A DNA stretch of 64,000 nt from contig NZ_BCUT01000007.1 of assembly GCF_001591365.1 (NCBI RefSeq), positions 620,001-684,000 on the forward strand, given 5' to 3'. Positions within the stretch are counted from its first letter, which is position 1; every line of letters starts with the position of its first letter. Made by a program: the position numbers and the translations under genes. A model generated the notes under the pieces. The model did not search any database. It was not told the DNA's origin and saw only the letters and a program-made list of their open reading frames with translations. Source of the stretch: Variovorax paradoxus NBRC 15149 (lineage in GTDB: Bacteria; Pseudomonadota; Gammaproteobacteria; Burkholderiales; Burkholderiaceae_C). Below, one piece after another: positions 56,218 to 64,000 of the stretch.

Positions 56218-57098
56218 CGCGGGCCCATCATTTCCTCGAACCATTGCGCGACGTACGCGGCTTCCGGCGCGGCGTCGGGCGAGAGGCCGTAGTAGTAGCG
56301 GTTCAGCGGCATGCGCAGCGCGGGCAGTGGCGACTGCAGCCGGCCCGAGGCCAGGTCGTGGGCCACCAGCGAGGTCGGCGCCAGCGCGATGCCGAGCCCG
56401 TCGACGGCGGCCTGCAGCACGAAGTGCAGGTGGTCGAACTGCAGCCGCCCCGCCGGCTTGGCGCGCGGTGCGCCGACGTGCTTCTTCCAGGCGTCCCAGT
56501 CTTCCTTGCGCGTGCGGGCCGACAGCTGCACATGCGAGGCCAGCGCGCGCAGGTCCGAAAGCGGATGCGCCTTGAACAGCGCCGGCGCGCCGACCACCAG
56601 CACTTCGTCCTCGAGGAAGGGGCGCACCTCGATGGAAGGCGGCCAGCCCTCGAGCCCGCGGCGCACCGCGATGTCGAAGCTGCCCGCGGCCTGTTCGGGC
56701 ATGACCGTGCTCGTGACCACCTGCGGCTCGATCTCGGGGTAGCGCTCGACGAACAAGGGCAGCCGCGGAATGAGCCACCGCACCGCGAAGGAGGGCCGCA
56801 CGTTGATCCTCACGGCACGGGCCGGCCCTTGCGCCTGCAATGCACGCGCCGCCGAATGGATCTGCGCGATGGCCGGGCCCGCCTCGGCGAAGAACTGCTG
56901 CCCCTCCGCAGTCAGGGCGACCTGGCGGATGCGGCGCTCGAACAGCGCGACGCCCAGGCATTCCTCCAGGCTCTTGATCTGCCGGCTCACCGCGCTGTGC
57001 GTCACATGAAGCTCGATCGCCGCGCGCGTGAAGCTCTGGTGGCGGGCCGCGGCGACGAAGGCGCGCACGGCATTGAGGGGCGGTTCTCGAAGCGGCAT
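56214..57098 (-). CDS. LysR family regulator
   Basis: 294 residues. Winged helix at about 5-62 (NAVRAFVAAARHQSFTRAAIELHVTHSAVSRQIKSLEECLG), then substrate-binding domain (INVRPSFAVRWLIPRLPLF; FDIAVRRGLEGWPP). GcvA-like branch. Two ATGs are possible, 57098 and 57119; the first is given because it begins the conserved domain and a weak GAG-rich site lies before it. An 8 bp inverted repeat covers this start. Divergent from an MFS transporter gene. Confidence 0.9.
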   Translation of the reverse strand: MPLREPPLNAVRAFVAAARHQSFTRAAIELHVTHSAVSRQIKSLEECLGVALFERRIRQVALTAEGQQFFAEAGPAIAQIHSAARALQAQGPARAVRINVRPSFAVRWLIPRLPLFVERYPEIEPQVVTSTVMPEQAAGSFDIAVRRGLEGWPPSIEVRPFLEDEVLVVGAPALFKAHPLSDLRALASHVQLSARTRKEDWDAWKKHVGAPRAKPAGRLQFDHLHFVLQAAVDGLGIALAPTSLVAHDLASGRLQSPLPALRMPLNRYYYGLSPDAAPEAAYVAQWFEEMMGPR

Positions 57099-57120
57099 GC
57101 GTGCAATTTTCTCACGCATG
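57096..57120. promoter_or_regulatory. Inverted repeat at the LysR/MFS divergent start
   Basis: CATGCGTG-N9-CACGCATG, perfect 8 bp arms, covering the nearer LysR start codon and 57 bp before the MFS start. Candidate autoregulatory LysR site; its position would let the bound regulator block its own translation start region. Confidence 0.45.
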
Positions 57121-57176
57121 GCGGGCATTAATGTCGTTTGTCGGCATGCCTTGCGCCGGCGCACGATGCGGGCTCG

Positions 57177-58349
57177 ATGTTTCGCACACAGCCCGCTCCA
57201 GCTCCTGTCGCCACCGACCTGAACTCCCGCCACGCGGCCATTGCGCTCGGCCTTTCGCTGCCGGCCGACGTGGTGCTCTACCTGCTGCTGCCGATGTATG
57301 CGGCGCAGTTCGGCGTGACGCTGGCGGAGGCCGGCATGCTGCTTGCGGCCAACCGGCTCGTGCGCATTGCGGGCTATGGCGCGGTGGCGCGCTTCTATGC
57401 GCGCAACGGTGATCGGCTCACTTGCACCATCGCGGTGGTGGCGGCTGCGTTCTGCGGACTCGGCTATGCCACGCTCTCGGGCTTCTGGGCGCTGCTGCCG
57501 CTGCGGCTCGTGTGGGGGTTGTGCTTTGCCGCGCTCAACCTGTCGACGCAGTCGCTGGCCACGGCCGAACTGCTCGGTGCGGCGCGCCGCAGCGGGCGTT
57601 CGCGCGCACTCATCGCGATGGGGCCGGTGCTCGCGTTGCCGCTGGGCGCGCTGCTGGCGTTGTGGGCCGGGCCGCGCATCATCTTCTGCATTCTTGCGGC
57701 GTTCTCGCTGGTGGCGGTGCTGGCCACGCGGCGCCTGCCTGCGGCGGCGCACGGCAGCCCGCACGGCCGGCCCGCGCGCCGCTTCGGGCGGCCCAACAGC
57801 CTCGATACCTGGTCGTTCATGGAAGGACTCACGCTCGACGGGCTCTTCATCGTCGGCCTGTCCTATCTGGGCAAGGACCTGATGCCGGGCGGCGCGGTGG
57901 TGATGGCCGGCTCGCTGATGGCGCTGCGCTACCTCGCGGAAATCCTGCTGAGCCCGGTCGGCGGCCACATGGCGGAGCGCTTCGGTGCCGAGCGGCTGCT
58001 GGTGAGCCTTTCGCTCGTGACGGCGATCGCGCTGGCGGGCTTCGGGCTGGGCTGGCTGTGGAGCTGCGCGGCACTGATCGTGGTGCTGCGCGCCTTGCAG
58101 CTGCCATTGCTGCCGCCGATCGTGGCGCGCCGCACCCCGGGGCCCGAGCGCATGCATGCGCTGGCCGCGCGCGCGGTGTGGCGCGACGTTGGCGCCGGCA
58201 TCGGGCCGATGCTGGCCGGGCTCCTGCTGCCGGTCGTGGCATCGTCGTGGCTCTACGGCATCTGCGCGCTGCTGCTCGCCGCCGCGGCGCTGGCCTGCGG
58301 CAGGAACCCGTCGGCATCGCCGGACAAGCAACAAGGAGTGATCCCATGA
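57177..58349 (+). CDS. MFS transporter
   Basis: 390 residues with about 12 hydrophobic segments. The first helix (IALGLSLPADVVLYLLLPMYAAQFG) and the loop after helix 2 (AANRLVRIAGYGAVARFYARNGDR) give MFS character; the second half starts near 205 (WSFMEGLTLDGLFIVGLSYLGKDLMPGG). No specific subfamily is evident; probably a small-molecule exporter under the divergent LysR. Its stop overlaps the start of the PPOX gene (ATGA). Confidence 0.88.
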   Translation: MFRTQPAPAPVATDLNSRHAAIALGLSLPADVVLYLLLPMYAAQFGVTLAEAGMLLAANRLVRIAGYGAVARFYARNGDRLTCTIAVVAAAFCGLGYATLSGFWALLPLRLVWGLCFAALNLSTQSLATAELLGAARRSGRSRALIAMGPVLALPLGALLALWAGPRIIFCILAAFSLVAVLATRRLPAAAHGSPHGRPARRFGRPNSLDTWSFMEGLTLDGLFIVGLSYLGKDLMPGGAVVMAGSLMALRYLAEILLSPVGGHMAERFGAERLLVSLSLVTAIALAGFGLGWLWSCAALIVVLRALQLPLLPPIVARRTPGPERMHALAARAVWRDVGAGIGPMLAGLLLPVVASSWLYGICALLLAAAALACGRNPSASPDKQQGVIP

Positions 58350-58960
58350 CCCATGCCATCGACACCCTCGCGCAGCTCGAAGCGCTGTTCGGCGAAGCCG
58401 GCGAGGCCTCGCTCAAGAAGGAGGTGCCCTGGCTGCACCCGAGCTACCAGGCGCTGATTGCTGCTTCTCCTTTTGCGGTGTTGGCCACCACCGGGCCCGG
58501 CGGCCTCGACGCCTCGCCGCGCGGCGACCCGCCGGGCTTCGTGGCGGTGCAGGACGAGAAGACGCTGCTGCTGCCCGAGCGCCGCGGCAACAACCGCATC
58601 GACAGCCTGCGCAACATCGTGGCCGATCCGCGCGTGGCGCTGCTGTTCCTGATTCCAGGCGTGGGCGAGACCCTGCGCGTGAACGGCAGGGCGCGCATCA
58701 CGACCGAGCCCGGGCTCATGGCCCGCTTCGCAATGGAGGGCAAGCCGCCGCAGTGCGTGATCGAGATCCGGGTGGAATCGGTTTTCTTCCAGTGTGCGCG
58801 CGCCATCCAGCGCTCGAAGCTGTGGGCGCCGCTGCCGGCGGATTCGCGCCGCGAGGTGCCCACGCCCGGCGCCATCCTGTCAGCGCTGACCGGTGCCGCC
58901 TTCGACGGCGAGAGCTACGACCGCGAGCTGCCGGCGCGGCAGCGCGCCACCTTGTATTGA
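58346..58960 (+). CDS. Pyridoxamine 5'-phosphate oxidase-family FMN protein (MSMEG_1061-like)
   Basis: 204 residues. Split-barrel flavin-binding protein. Landmarks: FAVLATTGPGGLDASPRGDPPGFV, LLLPERRGNNRIDSLRNIVADPRVALLFLIPG, LRVNGRARIT and the C-terminal RSKLW region. It lacks the pattern of true PdxH. Relatives use FMN or F420 for reductions, and some have unknown substrates. Translation is coupled to the MFS gene, which hints at a common substrate. Convergent with the M48 gene. Confidence 0.9.
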   Translation: MTHAIDTLAQLEALFGEAGEASLKKEVPWLHPSYQALIAASPFAVLATTGPGGLDASPRGDPPGFVAVQDEKTLLLPERRGNNRIDSLRNIVADPRVALLFLIPGVGETLRVNGRARITTEPGLMARFAMEGKPPQCVIEIRVESVFFQCARAIQRSKLWAPLPADSRREVPTPGAILSALTGAAFDGESYDRELPARQRATLY

Positions 58961-58979
58961 GCAGCGCCTTTCGGTTCGT

Positions 58980-60845
58980 TCAGGGCTCGGGCGAGGCCTG
59001 GTGCTGCTGCTGCGCCCGCATGATCTGGTGGCGCTGCCAGTAGCGCCCGACCGCGCCCTTGAAATTCTCCTTCTGCTTGCCGAGGCCGCCCACCTTGAGC
59101 TTGGTGGTGCGCGCGCCGAGCATGCCCTTGTCGTGGTGCGTGACCACCAGCAGGTCGCCGAAGGTGTTGTCCTGGAAGGTCAGGTCCTTGACTTCGTCCC
59201 AGCCGACGGTCGAGCCGCCATCCACGCTCTGGCGCAGGCCCGCATGGCTCACCTCGATGCTCTCGCTGTTCTTCAGCGCGAAGGCAACCGGCGGAAAGTG
59301 GCGCAGCACCACGGCGCGCTCCTCCTCGGTGGCGGGCTCGTAGCGGTAGGCGAGGCTCAGTTCGTGGTTCTGCACGAAGCGCTGTTCGTAGTCGCTCCAC
59401 AGCCGCTGTTCGATGGCGGCGGCGGTTTCGATGTCGTCGGCCCACGAGGCCGCGGGCGCGGTCGCGACGATCGCACCGTAGGCGCTTTCGGGCACATGGT
59501 GGCCGACGTTGCGCATGCGTTCGAGCAGCGGCGGATGGCTGTCGTAGGGGTGCGGCACGTCGGCGGTCTTCATGGTTTCGACGAACGCATCCGAACTGGC
59601 ATAGGGCGGCAGGCCGGCAGCCACGAAGCCCGCGATGCCGAGCGCGCCGTCGTGCTGGCGGTCCTGCGCAAAGAGCTTGCGTTCGACGTCGTTGCGGTAG
59701 CTCGCATAGGCCGCGATCTTGATGAGCGACTGCACGATGGCGCCGGGCGCCGTGAGGCTCGCGGAGACGCTGTCGGCCTTGTATTCGCGCTCGCGGCTGT
59801 CGCGCGCCAGGGCAAAGGCGAAGATCATGCGATACAGGCGCAGCAGGTAGTGCGCCACGATGCTCAGGCCGCCGTCGCGCATCTTCCAGGTGTACTGGTC
59901 GAACTGCAGCAGCTTGGGGCCGAGCGCCGCGCTGCTGCGGGTGTCGCCGCCGCCCAGGTGGGCCAGCTCGTGCGCCAGCACCGCGTCGGCCTCGGACTGG
60001 TCGAGCACGCGCAGCAGCGGAATGCTCACGAACAGCGTGCGGCCTTGCAGCGTGCGCCCGCCCACGTCGCAGGGCGCCTCGGTGACGAAGAAGTTGGTGT
60101 CGATGCCGGCCACGATCTGGTCGGGCGGCGCGGTCTTCACGCGCGCGGCCAGCTGGCGGATGCGCTCCCACAGGCGCGGCGCATCGGCCTCGGCCACCAC
60201 TTCGCCTTCGATCTCGTTGCCGAAGGGCAGCTTCTTGAACAGCGTGTAGATCGCATAGAACACGGCCACCGCGGCCGCGATGCCCGCAATGATGATCAGC
60301 TTGACGTAGTAGCTGTGCCAGAAGTAGGCCGTGACCCAGAACGACAGCCACACCAGCATCGCGCCCTGCAGCGCGACCTCGAGCGCGCTCGACACCGTCA
60401 TGAGCCGCCAGCCCGCCACGAAGCTCGCATAGCGCAGGCCCCGGTTGGCAAAGGCCAAGGCGCCCAGCACCAGCGCCGCCGCGAGCAGGGCGGCGCCCAG
60501 CACCAGCGTCCAGCCGGCAGCGCGGTCGGCCCAGTGGAACTGCCAGTGCATCGAGTAGGGGCTGCACACCTTGTCGTGGTAGTTCTTGTCTTGGGGCGCG
60601 GTCGCGCTGCAGGCCTTGGAGAGCGGATGGCTGCGGTAGAACTCGGTGGCCTGCGCCTTGTTGCCGGCGGACAGGCTGGTGTCGGAGGCGATGCGCTTCT
60701 CGATCGCCTGCAGGAATTCGGCGTCCTCCGTGCGCAGCGCGTACTCCGTGAAGACCAGCGTCGCCGCCGGAATGGCGAAGAGCGACACCAGGGTCAGAAG
60801 GAAGACGCGAAAGAGGTCGGCATGGATCGTTCGGGCGAGGGCCAT
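58980..60845 (-). CDS. M48 family metalloprotease, membrane-bound
   Basis: 621 residues. The first half is membrane-embedded: one segment near residues 10-32, a soluble loop with three Cys, then about four more segments to ~200. The protease part has the zinc motif HELAH (about 290-294) in AVLAHELAHLGGGD and the third ligand Glu in SREREYKADSVSA; a C-terminal ~150 residue region of unknown fold follows. M48 enzymes (HtpX-like) remove damaged membrane proteins. AGGAGA lies 8 nt before the start. Divergent from the Bcr/CflA transporter. Confidence 0.88.
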   Translation of the reverse strand: MALARTIHADLFRVFLLTLVSLFAIPAATLVFTEYALRTEDAEFLQAIEKRIASDTSLSAGNKAQATEFYRSHPLSKACSATAPQDKNYHDKVCSPYSMHWQFHWADRAAGWTLVLGAALLAAALVLGALAFANRGLRYASFVAGWRLMTVSSALEVALQGAMLVWLSFWVTAYFWHSYYVKLIIIAGIAAAVAVFYAIYTLFKKLPFGNEIEGEVVAEADAPRLWERIRQLAARVKTAPPDQIVAGIDTNFFVTEAPCDVGGRTLQGRTLFVSIPLLRVLDQSEADAVLAHELAHLGGGDTRSSAALGPKLLQFDQYTWKMRDGGLSIVAHYLLRLYRMIFAFALARDSREREYKADSVSASLTAPGAIVQSLIKIAAYASYRNDVERKLFAQDRQHDGALGIAGFVAAGLPPYASSDAFVETMKTADVPHPYDSHPPLLERMRNVGHHVPESAYGAIVATAPAASWADDIETAAAIEQRLWSDYEQRFVQNHELSLAYRYEPATEEERAVVLRHFPPVAFALKNSESIEVSHAGLRQSVDGGSTVGWDEVKDLTFQDNTFGDLLVVTHHDKGMLGARTTKLKVGGLGKQKENFKGAVGRYWQRHQIMRAQQQHQASPEP

Positions 60846-61058
60846 GGGGTGCTTCTCCTGGATGCGATGTTGTGATTCGTTGTGCAAAACCGGCCGGAAA
60901 GGCGATAGCGTAGCGGGCGTTTGCCTCCTTGCGTATGTCGAAAATCGTGCATGCGCATGGCGTGAATACGAAGGTCGTACTCTTTGCGCAGAATTAGCAA
61001 CAGCGACGCGGCGACCCCACGCCTGCACCGGATGCCGCGCTTGGCGACAATCGCTCCA

Positions 61059-62276
61059 ATGCGTTCTTCGTCTCCTTTTTTCAAGATGGCCCTGCTGCTG
61101 GGCCTGCTCTCGGCCATCGGGCCCTTCGCCATCGACATGTACCTGCCGGCGCTGCCGGCCATCGGCCAGGCGCTGCGCGCCGACATCGGCGCGGTGCAGA
61201 TGAGCCTCACGGCGTTCTTTCTTTCGCTGGGTGCGGGCCAGCTGCTGTACGGGCCGGTCTCGGACATGGTCGGGCGCAAGCCGCCGCTGTACGCCGGGCT
61301 GGTGCTGTTCGCGCTGGCGAGCGTGGGCTGCGCGCTGGCCACCGACATCCACACGCTGATCGCGCTGCGCTTCGTGCAGGGCCTGGGCGCGGCGGCCGGC
61401 ATGGCGATTCCGCGCGCGGTGGTGCGCGACCTGCACACCGGCACCGATGCCGCGCGCCTCATGTCGCTGCTGATCCTGGTGTTCAGCGTGTCGCCGATCC
61501 TCGCGCCGCTCGCGGGCAGCGCGGTGATTGCGGTGGCGGGCTGGCGCGGCGTGTTCTGGGCCGTGACCCTTGCCGCGGTGGCGGGCCTTGCGATGATGGT
61601 CACGCAGCTGCGCGAAACGCGGCCGGCCTCGGAGCGCGTCGAGAGCAGCCTCGGCAGCGCCCTGTCGGCCTACGGGGTGCTGCTGCGCGACTGGCATTAC
61701 CTCGGGCTGGTGTTCATCGGCGGCTTTGCGATGGCGGGCTTCTTCACCTACCTGGCGAATTCGTCGTTCGTGATGATCGACCACTACGGCCTGTCGCCCG
61801 CGCTCTACAGCGTGGCCTTCGGCGTGAACGCGGCGGCCTTCATCGGCGCCTCGCAGTTCACCGGTTCGCTGGGCGAGCGCTTCGGGCTGGTGGGCCTCGT
61901 CAAATTTGGCGTGGTGGCCTCGGGCATGGCGATGCTGGCGATGTTCACGTACTTTGCCGCGGGCGGCGACAGCCTCTGGGTGCTGATCGTGCTGTACTTC
62001 ATCGCCTCCGGCTTCATGGGCCTGGTGATCCCGACCACCGGCGTGCTGGCGCTGGAAATGCACGGCGCCATCGCGGGCACGGCCTCGGCGCTGCTCGGCA
62101 CGCTGCAGATGCTGACCGGCGCACTGGCCATGGCGGTGGTAGGCCTCTTCACCGACGGCCGCCCGCTGCCGATGGTGGCCGGCATGGCCGGCGGCGCGCT
62201 GATCGCGCTGGTGCTGACCTGGCTCACGCTGGGCAGCGTGCGTTCCGAACCCACGCGCAGGACGCAAGAGGCGTGA
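61059..62276 (+). CDS. Multidrug MFS transporter, Bcr/CflA family
   Basis: 405 residues, 12 segments. Standard family opening LLGLLSAIGPFAIDMYLPALPAIGQAL; motif A GPVSDMVGRKPPLY; LRFVQGLGAAAGMAIPRAVVRD. Drug:proton antiporter, exporting compounds such as bicyclomycin or chloramphenicol in relatives. The start at MRSSSPFF; an ATG 75 bp upstream is open but lacks the family pattern. The next gene starts inside its stop. Confidence 0.92.
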   Translation: MRSSSPFFKMALLLGLLSAIGPFAIDMYLPALPAIGQALRADIGAVQMSLTAFFLSLGAGQLLYGPVSDMVGRKPPLYAGLVLFALASVGCALATDIHTLIALRFVQGLGAAAGMAIPRAVVRDLHTGTDAARLMSLLILVFSVSPILAPLAGSAVIAVAGWRGVFWAVTLAAVAGLAMMVTQLRETRPASERVESSLGSALSAYGVLLRDWHYLGLVFIGGFAMAGFFTYLANSSFVMIDHYGLSPALYSVAFGVNAAAFIGASQFTGSLGERFGLVGLVKFGVVASGMAMLAMFTYFAAGGDSLWVLIVLYFIASGFMGLVIPTTGVLALEMHGAIAGTASALLGTLQMLTGALAMAVVGLFTDGRPLPMVAGMAGGALIALVLTWLTLGSVRSEPTRRTQEA

Positions 62277-63721
62277 GCGGCGCAGCGCACATGCAAGCCG
62301 CGGCGGCGGTCGAGAGCGACGCTGCGCAGGACGCCGACGGGCTGGACCCGCCGGCGCGCCAGCGCGCAATGCTGGTGATCATCCTCGGCATCATGGTGGC
62401 GGTGCTCGACGGCACCATCGTCAACCTGGCGCTGCCGGGCATTGCGCGCGAACTGCAGGCCAGCCCCTCGCATGCGATCTGGGTGGTCAACGCCTACCAG
62501 ATCGCCACGCTGGTGATGCTGCTGCCGCTGGCATCGCTCGGCGACCTGGTCGGCTACCGGCGCGTCTACCTGGTGGGCATGGCCGTGTTCACGGTGTCCT
62601 CGATCGGCGCCACCTTTGCCGATTCGCTGGCCACGCTGATTGCCGCGCGCACCTTCCAGGGCCTGGGCGCGGCCGGCATCATGAGCGTGAACGCGGCGCT
62701 GGTGCGGCTGACCTTTCCGTCGGCGCTGCTGGGGCGCGGCATGGCGATCAACTCGATGGTGGTGGCCACGTCCTCGGTGGCCGGGCCCTCGGTGGCGGCC
62801 GCCATTCTCTCGGTGGCTTCGTGGCCGTGGCTGTTTGCCATCAACGTGCCGCTGGGCGCCATCACGCTGGCGCTGGGCCTCAAGGCGCTGCCGTTCAACC
62901 GCGTGGCGCCGGCGGCGGGCCTGCGCTTCTCGCCGATCGACGTGGCGCTCAACGTGCTGATGTTCTCGCTGGTGTTCCTGGGCGTCGACCGGCTGGGCGT
63001 GCGCGAGGGCGGCGTGCCCGGCGGCGCGCAGGCCTCGGCCTGGGCCATCCTGCTGGCCGGCGTGGCGGTGGGCTTCGTCTATCTGCGGCGCCAGCGCAGG
63101 CTGGCGGTGCCGCTGTTCCCGATCGACCTGCTGCGCATTCCGGTGTTCGCGCTTTCCATGGGCACGTCGGTGGCGGCCTTCTGCGCGCAGATGCTGGCCT
63201 ACATTGCGCTGCCGTTCCTGCTGCTGGAGGTGTACGGCCGCAGCCACATCGAGGCCGGGCTGCTCATCACCGCCTGGCCGCTGGCCATCGTGGCCATGGC
63301 GCCCATCGCGGGCCGGCTGATCGGGCGCTATCCGGACGGGCTGCTGGGCGGCATTGGCCTCGGCCTGCTCGCCATCGGCCTGGCGTTGCTGGCGGCGCTG
63401 CCGGCGCATCCGGGCAATGCCGACATCGCCTGGCGCATGGCGCTGTGCGGGCTGGGCTTCGGCCTGTTCCAGTCGCCGAACAACCACACCATCGTGACCT
63501 CGCCGCCGGCGCACCGCAGCGGTGCGGCCAGCGGCATGCTGGGCACGGCGCGGCTCACGGGGCAGACGCTGGGCGCGGTGGTGCTGGCCGGCGTGTTCAG
63601 CATCTGGACCCCGCACGGCGGCCGCGGGCCGGTGGTGGCGCTGGTGCTGGCGGCCTGCTGCGCGGGCCTGGCGGCGGTCTTCAGCAGCCTGCGGCTGAAG
63701 ACCACAGGGCAGGGCGGCTGA
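62273..63721 (+). CDS. MFS transporter, DHA2 (EmrB/QacA-like)
   Basis: 482 residues, 14-helix DHA2 type. Opening segment LVIILGIMVAVLDGTIVNLALPGIARELQ, motif A region PLASLGDLVGYRRVYLVG, and RTFQGLGAAGIMSVNAALVR. The GTG start at 62273 overlaps the previous stop (GTGA); an ATG at 62291 is a possible alternative. Exports drugs or amphipathic compounds. Two exporters of different families in one transcript is unusual but not rare. Confidence 0.92.
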   Translation: MSGAAHMQAAAAVESDAAQDADGLDPPARQRAMLVIILGIMVAVLDGTIVNLALPGIARELQASPSHAIWVVNAYQIATLVMLLPLASLGDLVGYRRVYLVGMAVFTVSSIGATFADSLATLIAARTFQGLGAAGIMSVNAALVRLTFPSALLGRGMAINSMVVATSSVAGPSVAAAILSVASWPWLFAINVPLGAITLALGLKALPFNRVAPAAGLRFSPIDVALNVLMFSLVFLGVDRLGVREGGVPGGAQASAWAILLAGVAVGFVYLRRQRRLAVPLFPIDLLRIPVFALSMGTSVAAFCAQMLAYIALPFLLLEVYGRSHIEAGLLITAWPLAIVAMAPIAGRLIGRYPDGLLGGIGLGLLAIGLALLAALPAHPGNADIAWRMALCGLGFGLFQSPNNHTIVTSPPAHRSGAASGMLGTARLTGQTLGAVVLAGVFSIWTPHGGRGPVVALVLAACCAGLAAVFSSLRLKTTGQGG

Positions 63722-63741
63722 ATAGGTTAGGGTACGCCCCT

Positions 63742-64000
63742 ATGACGGAAGTACCTGGAACCGTGGTTTGCCCGGGCTGCGATGCGGTCTTCAGCCGCGC
63801 GCCCCTGAAGCCGCGCGAGGTGTCGCGCTGCGCCCGCTGCGGCACCGAGCTCTATCGCCACGCGGGCGACCAGCAGCGCCGCATCCTGCCGTTGACGGTG
63901 GCCTCGCTGATCATGTTCGCCATTGCCAACCTGTTCCCGATCGTCGAGATCGAGCTGCAGGGCCTGCGCAGCCAGACCACGCTGGCCGGCGCCGTGCTGG
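63742..64000 (+). CDS. pqiA: Paraquat-inducible protein A, N-terminal part (3' end outside window)
   Basis: First 86 residues only. A zinc-ribbon start with two CxxC pairs (CPGCDAVF; CARCGTELY) and the first membrane segment (PLTVASLIMFAIANLFPIVEIEL) are typical of PqiA, an inner-membrane protein that works with the MCE protein PqiB in lipid transport between membranes. The start is 20 bp after the DHA2 gene, and pqiB would be expected beyond the window. Confidence 0.92.
   Translation, partial: MTEVPGTVVCPGCDAVFSRAPLKPREVSRCARCGTELYRHAGDQQRRILPLTVASLIMFAIANLFPIVEIELQGLRSQTTLAGAVL

Overview
This 64 kb window is GC-rich, gene-dense bacterial chromosome. Gene content and protein sequences look like Burkholderiales, family Comamonadaceae, with Variovorax or a near relative most likely. 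The pointers are the style of the glnD-map-purL block, many LysR regulators, an orphan Bug-type binding protein, many acyl-CoA enzymes, and intergenic repeats of the kind I associate with that group. The taxon is inferred from recognition, not from a search. I saw no rRNA, tRNA, CRISPR array, prophage or insertion sequence.

Layout. 1-4 kb: the end of peptide deformylase, a DoxX membrane protein, and a polar amino-acid ABC importer (binding protein plus two permeases) with no ATPase gene beside it. 4-17 kb: housekeeping genes, namely phosphoglucomutase, GlnD, methionine aminopeptidase, PurL, and the minus-strand run selO-msrB-yciB-bolA-ppiC. 17-20 kb: an AraC regulator divergent from a lipoprotein carboxylesterase. 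20-43 kb: a plus-strand catabolic island with an acyl-CoA synthetase, two tandem near-identical periplasmic binding proteins, livHMGF, FadB-type dehydrogenase, M20 peptidase, thiolase, acyl-CoA dehydrogenase, small proteins, SDRs, a hotdog thioesterase, a CurA-like reductase, an AidB homologue and a GST. Together these look like uptake of a carboxylic or amino acid, CoA activation and beta-oxidation; the substrate cannot be read from sequence. 43-49 kb: LysR-controlled small sets (azoreductase, aldo/keto reductase, MFS pump, hydratase). 49-56 kb: a GntR-controlled divergent module with a Bug binding protein and serine/alanine-glyoxylate aminotransferase on one side, and GntR plus a 1025-residue FAD/Fe-S dehydrogenase on the other. 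56-64 kb: Ogt, LysR, three MFS transporters, a PPOX flavoprotein, an M48 protease and the start of PqiA.

The most interesting material is not in ordinary genes. (1) A ~280 bp dispersed element occurs four times (about 28.07, 37.55, 43.06 and 49.15 kb). It is built from two hairpin arms whose interiors are complementary to each other. All four copies lie a few tens of bases after the stop codon of a gene transcribed in the same direction as the element. (2) The LivG/LivF ATPase pair carries two lesions, Walker A Lys to Arg in LivF and an altered signature motif in LivG, that fall in the same composite ATP site. (3) Two 14 bp perfect palindromes exactly 21 bp apart sit between the duplicated binding-protein genes. 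(4) Short palindromic repeats lie in frame inside purL and an acyl-CoA dehydrogenase. (5) A matched pair of inverted repeats sits in the GntR/aminotransferase divergent promoter region.
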